Assembly (NCBI GenBank): GCA_001939145.1 | Contig: LSRX01000786.1 | Span: 163,899 to 227,898, forward strand | Reading direction: 5' to 3' | DNA length: 64,000 bases | DNA from: Symbiodinium microadriaticum | Taxonomy: Eukaryota; Sar; Dinophyceae; Suessiales; Symbiodiniaceae | Shown here: in pieces, positions 1-11,819 of the stretch | Position numbering within the stretch: position 1 is the stretch's first letter | How the letters are laid out: every line of letters starts with the position of its first letter | Translations under genes and position numbers: made by a program | The notes under the pieces: generated by a model | Told to the model about the DNA's origin: nothing | What the model saw: the letters and a program-made list of their open reading frames with translations, nothing else | Databases searched by the model: none

Positions 1-1419
1 GTATAGGGTATGTGCTTTGATTTTCCGGTTCTTGTTTAGGTTTTTGTGGGATTCTGTATGGTTTTCGGTACTTAGGCTTTCATAGGGTTACTTGTTTTTC
101 TGGTCTTCGGGTATCAAGTCCTAGATCTGGAGACATAGCTTGTCAGTAATGATGCTATTAGAGGAACTATAGGCGAAGGCCCACTCCTCATCTTGAAGCG
201 CCAAACCTCCAGGAGAGAACGGCAAGCTCTACAATCCTAAGACCTAAACCCCCGAAACCCCCTAAACTTAAACTAACCCCTAAACCCTAAACCCTAAACC
301 CTAAAACCCTCTAAAGCCCTAAACTCGACAACACCAGAGCCCCCCCTAAAACCTACACCATCAACCCGAGAGCCCCAAACCAGAAGCCGTAAAGAGCCGA
401 AACTCCCTAAACCCCTTAAATTCCTAAGCCCTAAACCCTAAACCCTAAAACCCTAAACCCCTTAAAGCCCTCAACCCCTAAACCCCTAAACCCTCTAAAG
501 CCGGTCCCCCCAAACCGAGGTATCCCTTGGTAGTCGACCTCCTCTGGGTGAGCTCTTCCAACCTTGCCCTCGGCAGTGAAACTTGGAAGTCCTCTTAGGG
601 TTTACGTTTAGGGGTTTAGGGGTTCAGGGGTTCAGGGTTTAGGGGTTTAGGGTTTAGGGGTTCAGGGGTTAGGGGTTTTAGGGTTTAGGGTTTAGGGGTT
701 TAGGGTTTAGGGTTTAGCTTCGGAGCGGCTAGGGTTTGGTGGTCCTAGTCTTGCGAGCTAGGTAGTCTAGTTTACTATAGCAGAAAAGAGCATACACGTA
801 AATATACTATATTGTACTAGAAAAAACCATGCTCTAGGCGTTGCGTCGTCCTCACAGCGTCTTTAGGGCTTAGGGGGTTTAGGGTCTAGGGTTTAGGATT
901 TAGGGGTTAGGGTCCAGGGTCTAGAGTTCAGGATTTAGGGTTTAGGGTTTAGCGTCTAGGGTTACGTAGCACAGGTGTACAGACATTCCTCGATACATTA
1001 CAGGGCTTCGTGGCCGTGTGTTTCTTGAACAACCATCACACCAGAACTCTACCTTCAACCCGACCTCCCCAGCTTCCAAATGCTTAGGCCCCCCCCGGCC
1101 ATACACGCAAATCCTAAACCCTAAACCCTAAACCCTATACCCTAAACCCTAAACCCTAAATGTAGCCTCCCGATCCCTCGACCCTGACATCCCCAAGCCC
1201 CAAACATTCTCAAGCCGTAAACGCTCTAGACCCCAAAGCCCCTGCCGACTTTATTAATGCCAGAAACCCAAAGCCCTTGACCCCAATAACCTAGACCTTT
1301 AAACCCTAGACCCTGAGCCCTAAACCTTAAGCAACCCTTATAGTACCTTTTGAAATACCCCTTATGTTACCCATAGTACCTTGATTCCAGTGCCCTTATA
1401 GTACCCACCAAATGCCAAG
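1..1419. other. No gene seen: interspersed telomere-like repeats
   Basis: Alternating blocks of CCCTAAA-like (236-510, 1107-1165, 1270-1330) and TTTAGGG-like sequence (596-720, 865-965) separated by short unique stretches. No credible ORF or RNA gene. Confidence 0.6.
596..717 (+). repeat. TTTAGGG/GTTTAGGGG interstitial telomere-like tract
   Basis: About 120 bases of G-strand units with GTTCAGGGG variants. The opposite orientation (CCCTAAA) lies upstream at 270-500, giving facing arrays. Confidence 0.85.
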
Positions 1420-1478
1420 GAGACCACCGTCACGCTGCACTTCGTCCTCTCCGTGCCCGCGGAGCGACCCTGCGGGTT
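1420..1478 (+). other. Exon-like island
   Basis: The open frame ETTVTLHFVLSVPAERPC follows AAG|GAG, with high third-position GC unlike the surrounding repeats. No product is recognised. The donor is not fixed. Confidence 0.25.
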
Positions 1479-2540
1479 CTTTTGGTTTAAGGGTTTTGAA
1501 GGGGGGTTTAGGGTTTAGGGCTTTAGGGTTTAGGGTTTAGGGCGGTCGCGCCTCAACAGTTTTTTGAATCTCACAGACCCACGGCAAGTGTCAGAGGCAC
1601 GGCCAAATCCTAACCCTCTTAGAAGAAACATTCTGTGCTCGAGCTGTCTACATGTTGTCGGTCTGTGTGGCTTCAGACCTGTTTTAGGGTTCAGGCTTTA
1701 GGGTTTAAGACCTTAAGCCCTAACAGGAAAATGGCTCACGTGGTTTCCTGTCGTATCGTCAGAGCGAAACCATGCGCAAGTCCATAAAGCTTCATAAACT
1801 TATTAAACACTCTATGACCCCATGAAGCCCTCTAAGACTCCATGAAACCCCATGAAAAACTTAAACTGATGATGAAATCGTGTGAAACCTCGCAGGGCCC
1901 CACGTGAAACCTTGAGAAAACCCTCTGAAGGAGCCCCTCCCTTACCGCTTCTGTAGGAGCCACTGACATACCTCCGTGCCTCGGCACCAGCCGGCTTCAA
2001 GTGGCCACTTGCCAGGGAGTTTTTCGTTTGCGCATTTTTTTTAAGGTTCAGGGTGCCCCGATACCGGCAAAACTCAAAAAAACAATGTGTTCAGAGGTAG
2101 ACTAGACATTCTTTGGATCTCTTCTGATGGCCCAAGCGATGCAAGCTGTCACGTTTTCGCGGTAATATAGGGGGCCTGAGGTGTGCAGGGTAAATCAGAG
2201 TATCTGGACGACTTCTAACAGAAACTGCTTGCATTTGTTCGGACCTCCGTAGTGTCTACCCTAAACCCTATACCCTAAACTCTAGTCCTAGGGAGGCAGG
2301 TGCAAGGCTGGTTCAAGTCTGAGGGGTTTTGGGGTTAATTAGGGGCTCATGCGAGTTTGCGAGAGTTCAGGTTCAGGCTGTTGAGGTGCAGTGTAGGGCT
2401 TCGCATGAGTGTGTTTGGTCTTTACGGTCTCAGATCATAGGGCCTAGTTCATGCGGTTTGTCGTGTCGGAACGAGCAATCGAAGGAGGAAGCACTTGAAC
2501 AGGAATTATTGGTTCAGTTTTTGTGAGAGGAAGCGCTGGA

Positions 2541-2775
2541 GGGAGCATCATGAGCATCAGCTGGATGGGTTTCTTTACCGCAGCACCATAGCAGCGAGCA
2601 TCATGAGCATCAGCGGGCACAGCTGTCAGGATAGTCCGCTGGGCTTTCGATGTGCGCTCATCAGCATCATGCTTGGTCGCAAGCATCACCCGCCTCGCAG
2701 CTAGCATCATCAGCATCAGGCTGGCTGGGTGCGAACCTCAGCGAGAAGCATCACGAGCATCAGCACGTTCCACGG
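2541..2775 (+). repeat. Imperfect AGCATCATGAGCATCAGC repeats
   Basis: Five variants of AGCATCATGAGCATCAG occur near 2543, 2598, 2660, 2704 and 2747, roughly 45-60 bases apart, in unique-looking sequence. They could be a decayed minisatellite. Confidence 0.5.
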
Positions 2776-2863
2776 CAAACGTTCTATGAACGAAAATGAT
2801 TCTCTCTCACCGGCCCGACCCCAAAGAATACCCTTTAAACTACACCCACCCACACACATACGT

Positions 2864-3596
2864 ATATATATATATATATATANACATACATACATACATG
2901 CACACATACACACATGCATACATACATACATGCATACATACATGCATGCATACATGCACACATACATACATACATGCACACATACACACATGCATACATA
3001 CATACATGCATACATACATGCATGCATACATGCACACATACATACATACATGCACACATACACACATGCATACATACATACATGCATACATACATGCATG
3101 CATACATGCACACATACATACATACATGCACACATACACACATGCATACATACATACATGCATACATACATGCATGCATACATGCACACATACATACATA
3201 CATGCACACATACACACATGCATACATACATACATGCATACATACATGCATGCATACATGCACACATACATACATACATGCACACATACACACATGCATA
3301 CATACATACATGCATACATACATGCATGCATACATGCACACATACATACATACATGCACACATACACACATGCATACATACATACATGCATACATACATG
3401 CATGCATACATGCACACATACATACATACATGCATACATGCAGACATACATGCATACATACATACATGCATACATACATGCATGCATACATGCACACATA
3501 CATACATACATGCATACATGCAGACATACATGCATACGTGCATTCATGCACACATGCATGCATGCATGCATGCATGCATACATACATACATACAAA
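2864..3596. repeat. (TA)n then CATA/CACA/CATG satellite with a 76-bp higher-order period
   Basis: CATGCACACATACACACATG recurs at 2897, 2973, 3049 and onward every 76 bases (19 tetranucleotides) for about six or seven units. A variant with CATGCAGACATACATGC follows with an 80-base spacing. A single N lies at 2883. All long ORFs here (poly-HTYI or poly-MYVC) are artefacts of the 4-base unit. Confidence 0.85.
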
Positions 3597-4109
3597 TAAT
3601 TCAATCGTAAACCTTGCTTGACCCACAAATCCAATCCCCAGCCAACTCTGTGTTCAAGGCGGGTCGCAAACGCCGTCGCGACGTCTGCGGCAGCCACGGG
3701 CGCTGCTGCATCATGGGCGCTGTGGGACCAGGTGACGGTTTAGCGTTTAGGGGATACGGGGTTTTTACGAAGCAGGCGCCTTGAAGCATGGTCTTTTCGT
3801 GGTCGATACGGGGCTGGAAACCGCAGAGAACCCGGGCAACTTTGGAACAACTCGCGTGCTAGCCCTTCGTGGGCTAGTCAGCGTCAGCAACCTGAACCTA
3901 GGGCTTTGCGCCCTAATCCCTATAGGGTAGTCCTGAGCCCTTTCCGGCTTCAAGCCGTGTATACCCGAAAGCCTAGAAAACCACTAAGCCCTGGACCCCA
4001 CCTAACCCCGAGGGCTCAATGCCCTGTACTAATTGTGATTTAGGCCATACATGAACCCCTTTCATTATTCCAGGTATAGCCCTAACTTGAGGGTTCATCA
4101 ACTTGGCAG

Positions 4110-4209
4110 GTGGAGCCGGAGCCCGTGCAGATGGGCGCAACGAGCAACGAAATGCTGCTGGTCCTGGGGGGCTCTGGGCTGCTGCCTCTAGCTCCTCAGC
4201 GGACTTGAG
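4110..4209 (+). other. Exon-like island with strong splice signals
   Basis: Acceptor GGCAG|GTGGAG and donor TTGAG|GTATGAG bound 100 nt of non-repetitive, GC-rich sequence. One frame is open throughout (ADGRNEQRNAAGPGGLWAA); another is open until the last codons (VEPEPVQMGATSNEMLLVL). The frame cannot be decided. Confidence 0.35.
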
Positions 4210-4390
4210 GTATGAGTTTGATCAACAGATATCGATAGGCTTTAGGGGTTTAGGGGTTTAAGTTGTACGGTTTAGGCTATTTGGTTTAAGGTTTATGGGC
4301 TTAGCAGACATTTACGGGCCTCAGCCTCAGCTGATGGGCTCAGGATGTTGGCAAAACAGGGTGACGGCCCGCCTTCAGCCTTGCCATTGG

Positions 4391-4506
4391 CTCTCTGCAT
4401 GGTTCTTAGTAGGGAATGGGGGAATGGATGCCTATGATAGCCCCTTAAGGTCCCTTATAGTAGTCCCAATAACCCATTCCCCCATTCCCTGCTAAGAACC
4501 AGAGAG
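4391..4506. mobile_element. Long inverted-repeat element (GGTTCTTAGTAGGGAATGGG arms)
   Basis: The left arm GGTTCTTAGTAGGGAATGGG (with following GGAATGG) pairs with CCATTCCCCCATTCCCTGCT and AAGAACC on the right. CTCTCT and AGAGAG extend the ends. It reads through as one ORF but has no coding signature. Confidence 0.7.
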
Positions 4507-4791
4507 TTGGTGATCGTGGTAGTGGTAGTGGTGTTGGCAGCAGTAGTAGACGTAGCAGTAGCAATGTAAAGCCCTATGAAGCACCCTACAAAACCCTATT
4601 AAAACAACACCCTATCAAAAGCCTCTAGAGCCCTCAACGACGTCTAACACAGGATAAAAACGCTAGAACATCCCATAAAGCCCTCAACCCTAAACCCTCA
4701 ACCCTAAACCCTAAATCAATATACGCCTAAACCCTAAACTAATCAACCCCTAAACCCTAAACCCCTAAACCCCCCCTGAGCCTCCGACCAG

Positions 4792-4887
4792 GTCACCTAC
4801 GGCTTTTCGGCATCGTTGGCGCACCCAGCCGGCTCAGAGGAAGAGTTGGACGTGGTGGAGGAGGACCTTTCGGGTTTGGGCGCTTAG
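4792..4887 (+). other. Exon-like island, possible terminal exon
   Basis: After CCAG, the frame reads VTYGFSASLAHPAGSEEELD and continues with VVEEDLSGLGA to a TAG formed at the start of telomere-like repeats. The acidic end and GC-rich codons look coding. It may belong with 4110-4209, although phases are not proven compatible. Confidence 0.35.
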
Positions 4888-5139
4888 AGTTTAGGGGATG
4901 GGGGGTTTAGCGGTTTGGGGTTTAGGTGTTTAGGTGTTTAGGGGTTTAGGGGTTTTAGGGGTTTAGGGGTTAGGGGGGTTGGGGTTTCTTTAAAAGGGTC
5001 TATAGCGCATCTATAGGGGTTAAAGTTTAGGGGTTTAGATTATAAAAGTTTGGTCGTTGTAGAACCCCTGAAGCACTCTGCTCCAATCAATTAGGGCCCC
5101 ATATGAAGCTTTTGCCCCTTTCTTGTCTTGCCCAAATTA

Positions 5140-5420
5140 GTTTAGGTTGAGGTAGGTTACGTTCGAGTAGGATTAGTTGGACTAGCTTTGGTTGCTTGTT
5201 TTAGGTTGGGTCAGGTTAGCTTGGGTTGGGGTAGGTTAGGTTGGGGCAGGTTAGGTTAGAGTAGGATTAGCGTGGGCAAGGTTAGACTAGGTTCTGTTAG
5301 CCCAGGCCGGGCTAGGTCAGGTTAGGTTGGGTCGGTCAGGTTAGGTTAGGAAAGAGAAGCTGGGTCAGGTTGCTAGGTAGGTCAGGTTAGGTAAGGGTTA
5401 GGTTGGGTTGGGATAGCTTG
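5140..5420 (+). repeat. GGTTAGGTTGGGTCA-type degenerate array
   Basis: About 280 bases of GGTTAGGTT/GGGTCAGGTT units, closer to TTAGG or TTGGG than to the TTTAGGG found elsewhere. No ORF. Confidence 0.7.
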
Positions 5421-6171
5421 GGGGCAGCAGTCGTTTGTAGTGCGCGAATCCGTTCTTTTTAGTGCGCGAAGCAAGCTTGGTTGTCGAAACAGTCGTTGTG
5501 GTAGCTGAAGCAGTCGTTTTGGTGCGCGGAGCAGTCGCCTACCCCGGGACCCGCAGCCCTAAACTCTAAACCGTGATACCCAAATGGAGGACCCAGGATG
5601 GTGGAGCCTGGAAATCTTTTTGGGTGCTGATGTGCCGTCTTTCGAGCAACGCGTGGCAGCAGGCTTTGCATTGCTGCGGGCTTAGGCTTAGGGTTTAGGG
5701 GTTTCTGGTTTAGAGTTTAGGGTTTAGGCCAGTTTAGGCTTAGTGTCAAGGGTCTAGGTTGTATCGGTCCTCATAGGGTTTTTTTAGGGAGCATGGCAGG
5801 GTTCTTAAGGCTTACGGGTGGGGAGTCGCACCAGAGCAAAGCGTTCAGGATTTGGAATCTCTTCTGGCGGGCTGACAGGTATCAGCCCGCAAAGCTGACT
5901 TGACTTTTAGGGACCATGGTTCGAGACTGGAGGAGCCCCTTCTTTGGGTCGTCCTTCTTCCAGGGTTTGGGGGTCTAGGGTTTAGGGGTTTAGGGGTTTA
6001 GGGGTTAGGGTTTAGGGGTTTAGGGGTTTAGGGGTTAGGGTTTAGGGGTTTAGGGTTTAGGGTTAGGGAGTCACCGGTTTAGGGTTTTCAGTTTCTGGCT
6101 TTTCCCTGAGCAAGAGATCCCAAGGGCAATCCTAACATGTCGACATCCTGACTCACCAACGAGCCGAACAG

Positions 6172-6287
6172 CGACGTCTGCCTTGGATCGAGAATGCCCT
6201 GTTCCAGAAGCCCGAAAAGAACTTACTCCTCTCACGCCGAAGACTTCAGGGGTTATGGCTTGGGAATGCGGATGCATTAGGGTCTGA
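6172..6287 (+). other. Exon-like island
   Basis: After GAACAG, the open frame ATSALDRECPVPEARKELTP continues to a TGA at 6285-6287. Non-repetitive sequence surrounded by TTTAGGG-like tracts. Product unknown. Confidence 0.22.
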
Positions 6288-7529
6288 GGGTTTAGGGCTT
6301 CGAACTCGTTACCTTCGTTCCGAACCCGAAACTTGCAACCTTAACCCCCCAACCTGAAGCTTTAGCCCCCCAAAAAACTCGATGTGGGCGCCCATGTACA
6401 TGCGTAGTATATACTTAGGCCTTAAAGAGGGGTCCCTAAAGGCCTGAGCCCTTTCTATGCCGACACCTTGAACTGGACCCCTAAAACCCACAAACCCTAA
6501 ACCCTCAGCCCCCAAACCCCCTAAACTCTGGAATTGCAAGACGCCGGGTTCCATTATTGTTTTGGTCACCTTCCAACGGACCTTTCTTCTCTAGTGGCTC
6601 TATCCCTAAATAGTAAGGCTCTTCTTGTAAAGGGCGTTTTGGCAGAGCAGAAGCCCTCCTGTCAAGAAGTCCCCCAACTAGCATCCAGAGTTCCATTTGA
6701 AGTTGACTTACACATCCTAAACACTGGTTCCCAAATCCAAAACCCTAGACCAAATCCTAAGCCCTAAATCTAGCACATATACAAGCCCGGGACCCTGGCT
6801 ATACAGGCTAGATCTTGTATCCTAAACCCTGTACTCAGAGTCTCCGAAGCCCGCCATTTAAACAATCTAGTGTAAGCTGTGTTCAGGAATTATCTACAAT
6901 TTAACATATACCTCCTAATTCAAAGTTTCTGGAGCTTCGGGGAAGCCTTCATCCTAAACGCAAAACAAACCGAAAAGCATGAACCCCTGGGTGCAGGTAC
7001 CAAAGCCGGGTACAGCCTCCGTCAGCTTCGCGATTGCTCCGTCCTACCTTGGGACAACCGAATCTAGGTCTCCAAGCAGTATTTTTTAGGCGTTAGGGTT
7101 CAGGGTAGTATTGGGCTTTTAGGGTGTAGGGCGCAGGAAGTGTTTGCTCCAAACAGGGCTTGAACTTGTTTTGCAAGTACAAATCTTCCATAGGGCTTTG
7201 TATTCTGAAAGGTTTTTCCTGATATGTGAAGAGGAAGTCCTTGTTGCAAGCGGGTGATGTGGGATATAGTAGAACGACTGCAGCTCATTAGGGCTCGATT
7301 TTAAAGCCCTCATGCGGATGATGTGGGATTTAGTAGAACGATTGCAGCTCATGAAGGCTCGATGTTAAAGCCCGAAACCCTAGAACCCTAAACCCCTAAG
7401 CCCTAAACCCTATACCCTAAAACCCTAAAGCCCTAAACCCTAAAACCTCATACAAGCCTCAGGAATCCAGCAGCGATCGCCGGTCCTCCTCCGCTTTACG
7501 TCCACCATGGCCATGGACGTGCTGGGAGG

Positions 7530-7720
7530 CCGGAGGAGCCGGTGCTTAGGGTTTAGGGTTTCAGGGCTTAGGGCGTTGGGCTGAGGGTGTAGGGTTTAGG
7601 GTTTAGGGCTCAGGGTTAAGGGTTTAGGATTTGGGGTTTAGGGTTTAGGGTTTAGGGCTTAGGGCTTAGGGCTTAGGGCTTCGGGCTTAGGGTTGAGGGC
7701 TTAGGGAAGGTCTGAGGGCT
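7530..7720 (+). repeat. TTTAGGG/CTTAGGG interstitial tract
   Basis: Nearly continuous G-strand telomere-like units. A facing CCCTAAA tract lies at 7375-7445 with a GC-rich 90-base segment between (7466-7540) that could hold a small exon, but none was fixed. Confidence 0.8.
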
Positions 7721-8395
7721 TTGGTGTGTAGGTGCCCCTGTAGGGGTTTCGAAAAGGGTTCCACGAGTTGCCTTAAGGGTTTGGGGCTTAGGGGTTGAGG
7801 GTTTAGGGTTTAGGGTTTAGGGGTTGAGGGGGGCCAAGAGTAATACCCTAAACCCTAGACCCAAAACTCTGTCCGGGGGGGGGGGGACCTCGGAAGACTT
7901 CAGGGAGTCCTCTCTTCACCTCAGAGTTCGGTGTGAGGGGACATCGAAGAGACGATGCATTTCACACGTTTATGGGGTGGCTTCATGGGCTGGTTACACT
8001 GGCATGAGAGGCAAACTGATCTGAATGATTTGCAAAAAGCCTAAGCCCTAAATCCGAAATCCAAAACCCCAAAACCCTAAAACTTAAAATAGTCTGGTCA
8101 TTAAAGCCCCCGAGCAGAGAGCGCCAGCCCGGCTAAACCAAGGAACCACTAAGGAACCACCACGATGTTTAGGGTATTGGGCTGAGGGCTCAAGGTTTAG
8201 GGTTTGGGGTTTTGGGGTTTTGGGGCTGGGGTGCGCGGATCCTGTCAGTCATACTGAACCAAGGATTGATGAATGATACCTGACAGTATGAGCGATCAGT
8301 GTTATAGTATGTCTTGTCGGCGACACGCTTCTAAGCTGCTTCTCACTGCTCCCAAGCATTTCGGAATACAGAGTACTGGCACTCCCTAAATATGC

Positions 8396-8490
8396 TTAGT
8401 TACTTAAATTGGGGTCCCTTTTTGGATCCTTTCTAACAAGGGGGTTCCCGAAAACGGACCTGAATTTTGAGAACTACCCATACATCATCA
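8396..8490. mobile_element. Diverged relative of the GGGTAGTTCTCT element
   Basis: Ends TTAGTTACTTAAATTGGGGT and TTTTGAGAACTACCC, with an inner GGGTCCC and GGACC. More degraded than 9105-9204. Confidence 0.5.
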
Positions 8491-8580
8491 GAAGGGGCCT
8501 AAACCCTAAGCCCACATAGAGCCAGAAACCCTAGACCCTAGACCCTAGACCCTAAACTAAAGCCTACGCCCTAAACGGAG

Positions 8581-8681
8581 GCATCCCCGTTCTCGTGATC
8601 ACGCCGCCCCTGGCCTTCCGCTTCGACCGCGAGTGCTTTGCACGACCCCCACGTCCGGCACCATCGGATGGCGGGGCCGAG
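8581..8681 (+). other. Exon-like island with GC donor
   Basis: The frame IPVLVITPPLAFRFDRECFA, then RPPRPAPSDGGAE, lies between CGGAG and GAG|GCTTTG (GC donor), 101 nt, ending phase 0. GC-rich codons contrast with flanking CCCTAAA and TTTAGGG tracts. Family not recognised. Confidence 0.38.
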
Positions 8682-9104
8682 GCTTTGGGGTTTGCGTTAA
8701 GGCTTAGGGTTGAGGATTTAGGGTTTAGGGTTGAGGATTTAGGGTTTAGGGTTGAGGGTTTAGGGTTTAGGGTTGAGGGTTTAGGGTTTAGGATTTAAGG
8801 TGGCTGCTTCAAAGTTTCGACGAGAATGGGTGCAACGCCGCATGTGCAAAGGCAGAGGACACATCTCGGCCCAGTTGAGACATCCATGAGTCAGTGCTTA
8901 GGCACTCATGCATAATGCCCTAAACCCTAAACCTTAAACCCTGAATGCAAAGACAACGTCTTTGTCTAGGTGGGCTGCAATCAGATGGGACGCCATGCAG
9001 CCCCCGAACCTTAATCGGTGAAGCCCCTAAACCCTAAACCCTAAACCCTAAACCCCCTCACAGCCCTGAACCCAAAGCTCCTGAACCCTCAACCTAGTAC
9101 CTTT

Positions 9105-9204
9105 GGGTAGTTCTCTAAGCCTAGGGTCCCTCTTATGGTCCTTTTTATAAGGGTGCCGTGCAATATTGGGGACCTAAAAAGGGACCTAATTTAGAGAACT
9201 ACCC
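9105..9204. mobile_element. Inverted-repeat element with GGGTAGTTCTCT ends
   Basis: The left end GGGTAGTTCTCT and right end AGAGAACTACCC are perfect complements. Inner GGGTCCCT/AGGGACC segments pair less well. Relatives lie at 8396-8490 and 28025-28128. Confidence 0.72.
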
Positions 9205-9517
9205 ATATCCTAAACCCTGAACTCTAAAGCAAAAAATTCAAAGCCTAAGTCCTAAACCGCCTAAAGCCTCAACCGGTAGAGACCTTTTCAACACCAAAAG
9301 AGTACAAGGCGTTCTCAGCCTTGATGGCTCTGGGGTTTTACCGTTTCGGGTTTAGGATTTGCTACCCTAAACCCTGAACCCTAAACCCTAAACCCTATAC
9401 CCTAAACCCCTGTGGAACCTGTCAGGGTTAAGGAAGGCCGGCTGGTCTCAGAGCTAGCCTTTTTTAGGATGAAGGGTTAACGGGCATTCTAAGGTACTGT
9501 TCCGCAGCTGCAACATG

Positions 9518-9518
9518 T

Positions 9519-9552
<34 letters not shown>

Positions 9553-9985
9553 GTGTATGTATGTATGTATGTATGTATGTATGTATGTATGTATGTATGT
9601 ATGTATGTGTGTATGTATGTATATACATGTATGTGTGTATATACACATACAGATATGTATGAAGGAACGAATGAATGATCAAATGAATGCAATATGTACG
9701 TATGTACTTATGTACGCATGTACGTATGTATGCATACATGCATGCATGCATGTACGTATGCATGCATGCATGCATGTATGAATGAATTCATGTGTGCCTG
9801 TATCTGTACCGGTATCGATATCTATGTCTTCGTCTATTTCCGAAATATCATATCTACATACCATTGTTCATGTCTATGCCTATGTCTATATCTATGTCTA
9901 CATTCATATCATCTATATGCGTGCATATATATATATATATATATGTATATTTATGTTCAAACTTATAATCATTCGTCACCTGAAC
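9518..9985. repeat. (TA)n, TATG, TGCA and TCTATG microsatellite complex
   Basis: (TA)n at 9527-9551, TATG repeats to about 9650, then TACG/TGCATG repeats to 9790, a CTATGTCTA-rich segment and a second (TA)n at 9926-9945. Apparent ORFs on both strands are low complexity. Confidence 0.8.
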
Positions 9986-10578
9986 CTAAACCCTACACCC
10001 TAACCCCCAAACTGAACCCAGGAAAGGCCCTACAGTGCAGCGCCCAAGTTTCATCCCTGAACTCTACGCCCTAGACCCTAAACCCCTAAACCCCTAAACC
10101 CCTAAGCCCCTAAACCCCTAAACCCCTAAACCCCTAAACCCTAAAACCTTAGTTATGAAGGCCCCTAGGTTGGATCCTGAGATGCGGCGCATGGGGCGTA
10201 GGGCAACTGAGATCTTAGAGACCGCCATGGGTTGATGGCTTCACTTAGGGAAGCAGGGTTTAAGTTTTGGGGGTTTTAAGGTTTTTAGGTCTTAGGGTTT
10301 TAGAGTTTTTTGGGTTTTAGGATTTTAGTGTTTGGGGTTTTGGGGTGTAGGGTTTTGGTTTTATACCCTACTCTTTCGGGTAGTTTTAGGGTTTGGATTT
10401 AGTGTGTACAATTTAGGGCTTCTAGCGGCTAGCTCCTTGGGGGTAACATAGAAGCCGAAATAATTGGCATCATTATTCCTCAGGGGTTCGTTATTCTAAA
10501 AATAGTTTAATATATGCACCAATAACCCACCCATTGAGACCCTACGGGGTTGTGCAGATACCCGAAGCACCAGCACAG

Positions 10579-10698
10579 CAGCCTCGGTGCGAGGTGCTTC
10601 CTCGCAAGCTCCTGCTGGTCAGCTCCTGCAGGAGCAATACTGCAAATACCAAGATCTGGCGCCGTCCTGAAAGACAGAGCAGATTATGGTTCAACTAA
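10579..10698 (+). other. Exon-like island, possible terminal exon
   Basis: After CACAG, the frame QPRCEVLPRKLLLVSSCRSN continues to a TAA at 10696-10698. Inside it, a GAGCTCC/GGAGC palindromic stretch could also form a stem. Coding status uncertain. Confidence 0.27.
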
Positions 10699-11408
10699 AG
10701 TGAAGCAGAGCTCCACCCTAAACCCTTAAATAAGAACTTCGCCGAAACTATAGCCGGAATTATGTTGTGGACATAGGCCTGCTGTGATGAGGGGGGTTTG
10801 GGTCTCGGCAAAGTCGGGCTTAGGATAAGGTTGCGGGCTGAGGAGCTGCAACGTAGAAGGCCCGAGGCTGAATAAAGCTGGTGGGAGAAAGAAGGATACA
10901 ACATGTACATCATAGTCCCAAACCCTAAACCCGAAACCACCAAAACCCTTAAACCCCTGAACCCAGAAGAGTATCAGGGGATGTTGTTAGTTGCTTCAGA
11001 GTTTGAATCTATACTTCGGCCCTTAGCCCTAAACCCCAAGTCTTGGTTCTAGTCCGGATCGGGGTGGTTTAGGGTTTAGGGTTTGGGGTTCTCGGGTTTA
11101 GGGCCTGGGGTTTAGGGTTTAGGGTTTAGGGTTTGGGGCCTAGGGTTTAGGGTTTAGGGTTTGGGGTCTAGGCTTCAGGGTTATGGGTTTAGTGCTAAGG
11201 GTTTGGAGGGTTTAGGGTTGTCATCCACGGTCTAGGAAGAGTGCCCTGCGGGTTCTTAGCCATAATCGGCTGGTCCAGAAACCCACACGATAGGATTTGC
11301 GGCTTTAGGGCGAAGGGTGTATGGGTTTAGGGTTTAGGATTGTTCAATGTTGGGGCTGAATTGGGTTTAGATGTCTGCTTGCCCTCTGTGGGTTGTGAAA
11401 GCGCCGCG

Positions 11409-11410
<2 letters not shown>

Positions 11411-11481
<71 letters not shown>
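11411..11481 (+). repeat. (CT)n microsatellite
   Basis: About 70 bases of CT with single T interruptions. A complementary (GA)n tract lies at 11839-11880. Confidence 0.9.
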
Positions 11482-11484
<3 letters not shown>

Positions 11485-11731
11485 ATACGAAGAGGAAGGC
11501 CCCAATCGGGTCACAAGAAGGGTCATAGCTGGAGATTGCAAAGGTAAGCCTGACTGGGGGCCCCTCGAGTCCTTCGACCCCTACAGCAACAAGCCATACC
11601 AAACCTGCCTTTCTTAGGGGCCTTAAAGCCTACAGCCACGAAGCTCCAAATCCAAACTCAGCATCCGAGTGTTCATGGAGAGACCCACTTGGTGCACGTG
11701 GAGGAGACGAAGAGCCTTGCCGAAAGCCGAG

Positions 11732-11819
11732 GAGGCAGCTTGCGAGCACGTGGCAGATCACGGAGCTGAAGCAGGAGCTCATGGAAAAGTTCGAGGAGCT
11801 CAAAGCCCCGCACGCATAG
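11732..11819 (+). other. Exon-like island, short coiled-coil-like terminus
   Basis: After CCGAG, the frame RQLASTWQITELKQELMEKF continues with EELKAPHA and stop TAG. Leucines at heptad-like spacing suggest an amphipathic helix. A GA microsatellite follows. Confidence 0.33.

Larger units (their letters stand above)
6288..8580. other. No confident gene: telomere-like blocks and unique spacers
   Basis: Apart from the blocks at 7375-7445 and 7530-7720, this holds a duplicated short segment (TGTGGGATATAGTAGAACGA at 7258, TGTGGGATTTAGTAGAACGA at 7322) and a poly-G run at 7876-7886. ORFs shorter than 90 codons show no coding signature. Confidence 0.5.

Noticed and set aside
1-720. Chromosome end (true telomere)
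   Set aside because: Tracts are degenerate, alternate in strand and are no denser here than in the middle of the window.
2716-3697. Several overlapping 230-290-codon ORFs on both strands
   Set aside because: All translate the CATA/CACA/CATG satellite in different frames (poly-HTYI or poly-MYVC); open only because the 4-base unit lacks stops.
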